Source of the DNA: Bacteriovoracaceae bacterium
GTDB taxonomy: Bacteria > Bdellovibrionota > Bacteriovoracia > Bacteriovoracales > Bacteriovoracaceae
Assembly (NCBI GenBank): GCA_947441615.1
Contig: CANEUH010000004.1
Span: 1 to 64,000, forward strand
Length of the DNA: 64,000 bases
Direction: 5' to 3'
In this document: positions 61,315-64,000 of the stretch, piece after piece
Numbering within the stretch: position 1 is the first letter of the stretch
Layout of the letters: the number at the start of each line of letters is the position of its first letter
Made by a program: the position numbers and the translations under genes
The notes under the pieces: generated by a model
Databases searched by the model: none
What the model was told of the DNA's origin: nothing
Seen by the model: the letters and a program-made list of their open reading frames with translations, nothing else

Positions 61315-62676
61315 TTAATAAGCATTCTTATTAACAACTCCCTTCCACATCGTCATAAAAAGAATTCCAATATCAAGCCAAATAGACCAATTCTTGATGT
61401 ACCAGATATCGCACTCAATTCTAGAAGTGATACTTGTATCTCCTCTCCATCCATTAACCTGCGCCCATCCCGTAATACCCGCCTTCATCTTATGTCTTAA
61501 CATATAGGCCGGAATCTCATCTCTGAATTTCTCAACAAAATGTGGCTGCTCTGGCCTAGGGCCAACGAGACTCATGTCCCCAACAAAGACATTCCACAAT
61601 TGTGGGAGTTCATCTATTGAGCTTTTTCTTAGTATACTTCCGAACTTCGTCTTTCTAGGATCATCTGCAGTCGTCCAGCCCGCACCATTAGCTTCAGAAT
61701 CAATTTTCATAGATCTGAATTTCCACATAAGAAATTCTTTTCCATCAAGACCAACTCTCTTCTGACCAAATAATACAGGACCAGGAGATGAAAGTTTCAC
61801 ACCAATTGCAATTAATGCAAGAAATGGGGAAATCAATAAGAGACCAATTCCAGAAAGCACAAAATCAAAAAGTCTCTTTATGATGATACTCTTTGAACTA
61901 AAATGAGGCTGATTAATACTAATAACAGGTATTCCAGAGAAATCTGAAATTTCATGGCCAATTAGAGCATAACTTAAATCAGGCAGCACAGTAATATTCA
62001 GCAGTTCATTTGAACAAACTTTAAGGACTTCATCCACTTTGGCATAATTTTTAAATGAATAACCAATAACAATGTAGTCGGAACTTAGTCTTCGAAATAA
62101 AGTTTCTGAACACTTTTCCTCAACTGGAACACCGTACTTTTCAGCAAGGCCATTAGAATCGACCCATGCTCTAATTTTTAATCCAAGTTCAGGATTGCCT
62201 TTAACCACTTTATAGTAGTCATCAATCTGGTGCCCATCTCCTACTAAGAGAACATAACGTAGATTTTTTCCCTTCGCTCTTTGAGACCTTAAGAAACTAC
62301 GGACTAAAAATTTAACCATTAGTAGAAGAGAGGTAGAGATAACAGAAAAATTAATCAATACGATTCGGGATATTTTTTCCGGGCTCAAGAAGTAAATGCT
62401 CAAAATAAAACATATGATTACTGCAAGCATCGCTTTTAACGTTGCTAATAATTCCGAACCAATGCTTTTTAATCTCTGAGAGGAATAAAGCCCAAATCTT
62501 CTGAAGAAATAGTATTGAAATCCAATGAGTAAAATGGTGTATTTTCCGTACCATAAGTGCTCTGGACTTACTGACTTAAAACGCAAGAAATAAGCAAGTC
62601 CCCAAGAGGCAAGAACAACAATCAAATCCAAAAACTTATGAATGAGATTAATTTCTCTATGAAAACTTTTAAGCAT
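61315..62676 (-). CDS. Undecaprenyl-phosphate sugar-1-phosphate transferase (WcaJ-like)
   Basis: The 453-residue protein has about four N-terminal helices, a central CoA-binding-like domain (VLLVGDGHQIDDYYKVV), a fifth helix and the bacterial sugar transferase domain: SPGPVLFGQKRVGLDGK, MWKFRSM, SSIDELPQLWNVFVGDMS, LVGPRPEQP and KAGITGWAQVNGWRG. It is the WcaJ/PssY-type long form and initiates lipid-linked unit synthesis, probably with glucose-1-phosphate or a related sugar. It faces inward at the right edge of the glycan island, opposite the enzyme at 14.4 kb. Confidence 0.9.
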   Translation of the reverse strand: MLKSFHREINLIHKFLDLIVVLASWGLAYFLRFKSVSPEHLWYGKYTILLIGFQYYFFRRFGLYSSQRLKSIGSELLATLKAMLAVIICFILSIYFLSPEKISRIVLINFSVISTSLLLMVKFLVRSFLRSQRAKGKNLRYVLLVGDGHQIDDYYKVVKGNPELGLKIRAWVDSNGLAEKYGVPVEEKCSETLFRRLSSDYIVIGYSFKNYAKVDEVLKVCSNELLNITVLPDLSYALIGHEISDFSGIPVISINQPHFSSKSIIIKRLFDFVLSGIGLLLISPFLALIAIGVKLSSPGPVLFGQKRVGLDGKEFLMWKFRSMKIDSEANGAGWTTADDPRKTKFGSILRKSSIDELPQLWNVFVGDMSLVGPRPEQPHFVEKFRDEIPAYMLRHKMKAGITGWAQVNGWRGDTSITSRIECDIWYIKNWSIWLDIGILFMTMWKGVVNKNAY

Positions 62677-62902
62677 AGTAGACCTTAAACTTTTAAGAGC
62701 AGTAATCTAGCACTATTGATTCTAAAAGGACTAATCATTTTACAGAGAGCCCTGCGCAATGCAATATAAAAGCTTGATTTATCGTTTAAGTGATTGTTCG
62801 ATTAATCATAATCACAACACCTCATTTATAAATTTCACCAATCTTCAGAGCTTCCAACTTCCAGAGTGCTATCAATGTCGTATCAAATAACGAAAAATCT
62901 AC

Positions 62903-62922
62903 TTTCGAAAAGGTGCCAGGTT
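62903..62922 (+). repeat. REP-like repeat, type B, left half
   Basis: TTTCGAAAAGGTGCCAGGTT matches the left arm and centre of the family, followed by no right arm. It is the first copy seen after 48 kb without any. Confidence 0.65.
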
Positions 62923-62966
62923 AACCCACCGTAACCGCTCGAAAATTTGAAATCAAAAAATGAATT

Positions 62967-62994
62967 TTGAGCTTAAGAAATGACATGCTAGGAT
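62967..62994 (+). promoter_or_regulatory. Promoter-like sequence for the structured RNA
   Basis: TTGAGC (62967-62972) and TAGGAT (62989-62994) are separated by 16 bases, with a predicted start near 63001. Each hexamer matches the sigma-70 consensus at four of six positions, so it is moderate evidence only. It precedes the first paired base of the structured region by about 15 bases. Confidence 0.4.
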
Positions 62995-63000
62995 GGGGAT

Positions 63001-63211
63001 GAATGATGAGGTGGGCGATAGCGCTAACTACCACCCTAAAGCCACTTCAACTCATTCTTATAATTACAGCAAGCTGTAACAAAAGAATGAAAAGAGTCAG
63101 CACCCTAATCATTTCTTCCATGATTTACCTCACATAAGGGCGCCCTTCATTGGGTGCCTAACGGAAGAAAGTCAGAGAAGATTGCCCATCCTAAATGGGC
63201 CTACTTTTTTT
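63001..63211 (+). ncRNA. Candidate structured small RNA (about 210 bases)
   Basis: The region folds well by eye. A closing stem pairs 63010-63019 with 63181-63190 (ten pairs with wobbles). A two-part hairpin pairs 63052-63059 with 63083-63090 and 63064-63069 with 63074-63079 (loop CAAG). A long hairpin pairs 63112-63119 with 63163-63170 perfectly and encloses 63139-63145/63152-63158. A terminator follows at 63184-63211 and a promoter-like pair precedes it. The closing stem and the terminator share bases, so they are alternatives. I do not recognise a known RNA family. A 44-codon hydrophobic frame (63003-63137) overlaps it, but no good translation signal is evident. Confidence 0.5.
63184..63211 (+). 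terminator. Rho-independent terminator
   Basis: GCCCAT-CCTAA-ATGGGC forms a six-pair GC-rich stem with a five-base loop. It is followed by CTAC and seven T residues (63205-63211). It ends the candidate RNA and insulates the small-protein genes. Confidence 0.85.
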
Positions 63212-63253
63212 AGTCCTGATTTTTTATCTTAAATTTAAAAGAAGTTCAGTTTT

Positions 63254-63279
63254 GAAAGGTGCCAGGTACCTTTTTTTCA
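63254..63279 (+). repeat. REP-like hairpin, type B
   Basis: GAAAGGTGCCAGGTACCTTT followed by TTTTC. The arms AAAGGT / ACCTTT enclose GCCAGGT. It lies 24 bases upstream of the first small-protein gene and may form part of its leader. Confidence 0.8.
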
Positions 63280-63302
63280 GATACTGATGTTAAAGAGGAA
63301 AT

Positions 63303-63515
63303 ATGAACTCAAATGAAACGTTAGAACAACTCTATAAACTTATTCGAGCTAAACATGGAAAGAATGAGGCTAGATCAACGGTCAAAGCTATCATTGGTAA
63401 TGTCCTTGATGATCTTGAGACTGAAGGTATTGAAGTCTCTGCTAATAATATTGCGCAAAGTCTTCAAAAGTATCTAGAAGATTTCCAGGAAGCTTCAAAA
63501 TCAGAAGTTGCGTAA
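63303..63515 (+). CDS. Small helical protein of the 70-residue family, copy 1
   Basis: The 70-residue protein (MNSNETLEQLYKLIRAKHGK...) is predicted all-helical and ends KSEVA. It aligns end to end with its neighbour and with the 6869-7078 protein. AGAGGAAAT precedes the ATG, the same leader as in the other locus. Its stop codon is directly followed by the next ATG. No domain is recognised; charge pattern and size suggest a regulator or accessory subunit. Confidence 0.72.
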   Translation: MNSNETLEQLYKLIRAKHGKNEARSTVKAIIGNVLDDLETEGIEVSANNIAQSLQKYLEDFQEASKSEVA

Positions 63516-63728
63516 ATGAACACATCAAAACATATAGAAACTCTCTACCATATAATTAATCAACACATGGGCCCAATTGAAGCAAAGAATTTTGTCTCTG
63601 AGATTTTATTCAATGCCATAAGCGAGCTTCAAGAAGAGCAAAAGCCTATATCCGAAGAAGAAATTGAAAAGAAACTTTCAAAAAAAGTACAAGATTATCA
63701 ACAAGCCGCTAAAGCGCACGTTGCTTAA
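63516..63728 (+). CDS. Small helical protein of the 70-residue family, copy 2
   Basis: The 70-residue protein (MNTSKHIETLYHIINQHMGP...) ends KAHVA. It shares with copy 1 the positions LY-x-I, G-x-x-A/E-A and the acidic central helix with SE[IL]. The start codon directly follows the stop of copy 1 (TAA then ATG), so the two are translated together, apparently as a tandem duplication. No function is assigned. Confidence 0.72.
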   Translation: MNTSKHIETLYHIINQHMGPIEAKNFVSEILFNAISELQEEQKPISEEEIEKKLSKKVQDYQQAAKAHVA

Positions 63729-63785
63729 CCTCCAAAAGATATCATGCGCCTTTTGAATTCTCACATTTTGAATTAAGCTCACTCC

Positions 63786-64000
63786 ATGACAAAATTCGAC
63801 AAAACCTACTGGGATAAAAATTACTCTGACCCAATGAGTATGGATGGGATCGGAAATGCCAAAGAGCACGTGAAGTATCTTGAAGCCTTTCTTGCTGTTG
63901 AACACGTCGACGTGAGTTCTATCGTGGATCTAGGTTTTGGTTACTCTCACCTATTTAGAGAAATGCTTCGAGCGTTTAAACCCCACACAGCTGTTGGTAT
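63786..64000 (+). CDS. SAM-dependent methyltransferase-like protein, partial (cut by window edge)
   Basis: An ATG at 63786 opens a frame that runs off the window end (71 codons): MTKFDKTYWDKNYSDPMSMD, followed by ahelical stretch and SIVDLGFGYSHLFREMLRAF, which has the shape of a class I methyltransferase motif I. The rest is outside the window. The start is the first in-frame ATG after the preceding gene. Assignment is tentative. Confidence 0.55.
   Translation, partial: MTKFDKTYWDKNYSDPMSMDGIGNAKEHVKYLEAFLAVEHVDVSSIVDLGFGYSHLFREMLRAFKPHTAVG

Larger units (their letters stand above)
62677..63302. other. 626-base intergenic region: repeats and a candidate RNA gene
   Basis: No protein gene is evident. 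The first 220 bases are AT-rich and show nothing recognised, although upstream promoter elements of the sugar transferase gene probably lie here. A type B repeat half unit is at 62903-62922. A promoter-like pair at 62967-62994 leads into a structured region (63001-63211) ending in a terminator, followed by a type B hairpin (63254-63279) just before the small-protein genes. Confidence 0.6.

Noticed and set aside
62677..63000. tRNA or other stable RNA upstream of the candidate RNA
   Set aside because: No cloverleaf or T-loop-like sequence was found by eye on either strand.
63003..63137. 44-codon hydrophobic frame in the structured RNA region
   Set aside because: It overlaps strong hairpins and lacks a clear ribosome-binding site; an RNA gene explains the sequence better. 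A type I toxin-like peptide is not excluded.
63001..63211. Retron msr-msd element
   Set aside because: End-pairing arms and two hairpins are suggestive, but no reverse transcriptase gene follows and a terminator ends the transcript before the next genes.

Overview
The window looks like a chromosomal stretch from a low-GC Gram-negative bacterium. Support for this is an O-antigen or capsule-type locus with undecaprenyl-phosphate sugar transferases, Wzx and Wzy, two O-antigen ligase or polymerase proteins, and a lipoprotein. The dispersed palindromic repeats (core AAAAGGT...ACCTTTT) and the BrnT and small-protein types resemble what I associate with Bacteriovorax-like Bdellovibrionota. That placement is inference from memory and was not tested.

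Layout. (1) 1-1.9 kb: the 3' end of an ISL3-type transposase, a decayed copy of the 3' end of ugd, and a TPP-dependent decarboxylase-like gene. (2) 1.9-14.4 kb: an accessory zone with ugd, a REP-associated tyrosine transposase (RAYT) and about eleven intergenic hairpin repeats. It also holds a Fic protein with a perfect 24-bp palindrome at its start, an O-antigen ligase-like protein and a hybrid histidine kinase. It ends in a dense toxin-antitoxin (TA) type patch: BrnT/BrnA, an uncharacterised operator-controlled gene pair, a HigA-like antidote, and an HTH antitoxin with a probable toxin. (3) 14.4-62.7 kb: a surface-glycan island with none of the repeats inside it, bracketed by two inward-facing initiating sugar-phosphate transferases. 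Inside it are genes matching the UDP-ManNAc(3NAc)A route (WbpA/B/D/E/I-like), a Wzx flippase, a Wzy polymerase, an ABC flippase, UDP-glucuronate 4-epimerase, ten or so glycosyltransferases and six methyltransferases. It also contains one very tight 22-gene minus-strand run (30.4-51.2 kb). (4) 62.7-64.0 kb: two more repeats, a candidate structured RNA with its own promoter and terminator, two tandem 70-residue paralogous proteins, and the start of a methyltransferase gene.

The 22-gene run encodes every step expected for CMP-legionaminic acid-type nonulosonate synthesis (LegB, C, H, G, I, F plus a PtmE-like CBS-nucleotidyltransferase). It adds a second cytidylyltransferase, a class III aminotransferase, an SDR enzyme and four Gfo/Idh/MocA dehydrogenases. 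Its upstream half carries an acyl carrier protein, FkbH-like HAD enzyme, MaoC-like hotdog protein, GNAT protein, hexapeptide acyltransferase and methyltransferase. I infer that this half makes an ACP-bound acyl group, possibly glyceryl, that decorates the sugar.

The observations most worth follow-up are the RAYT with its repeat family and the preference of those repeats for stop codons, the acyl-ACP module inside the nonulosonate operon, the structured RNA at 63.0-63.2 kb, and the small-protein family present at both ends of the window. No tRNA, rRNA or CRISPR array was seen.
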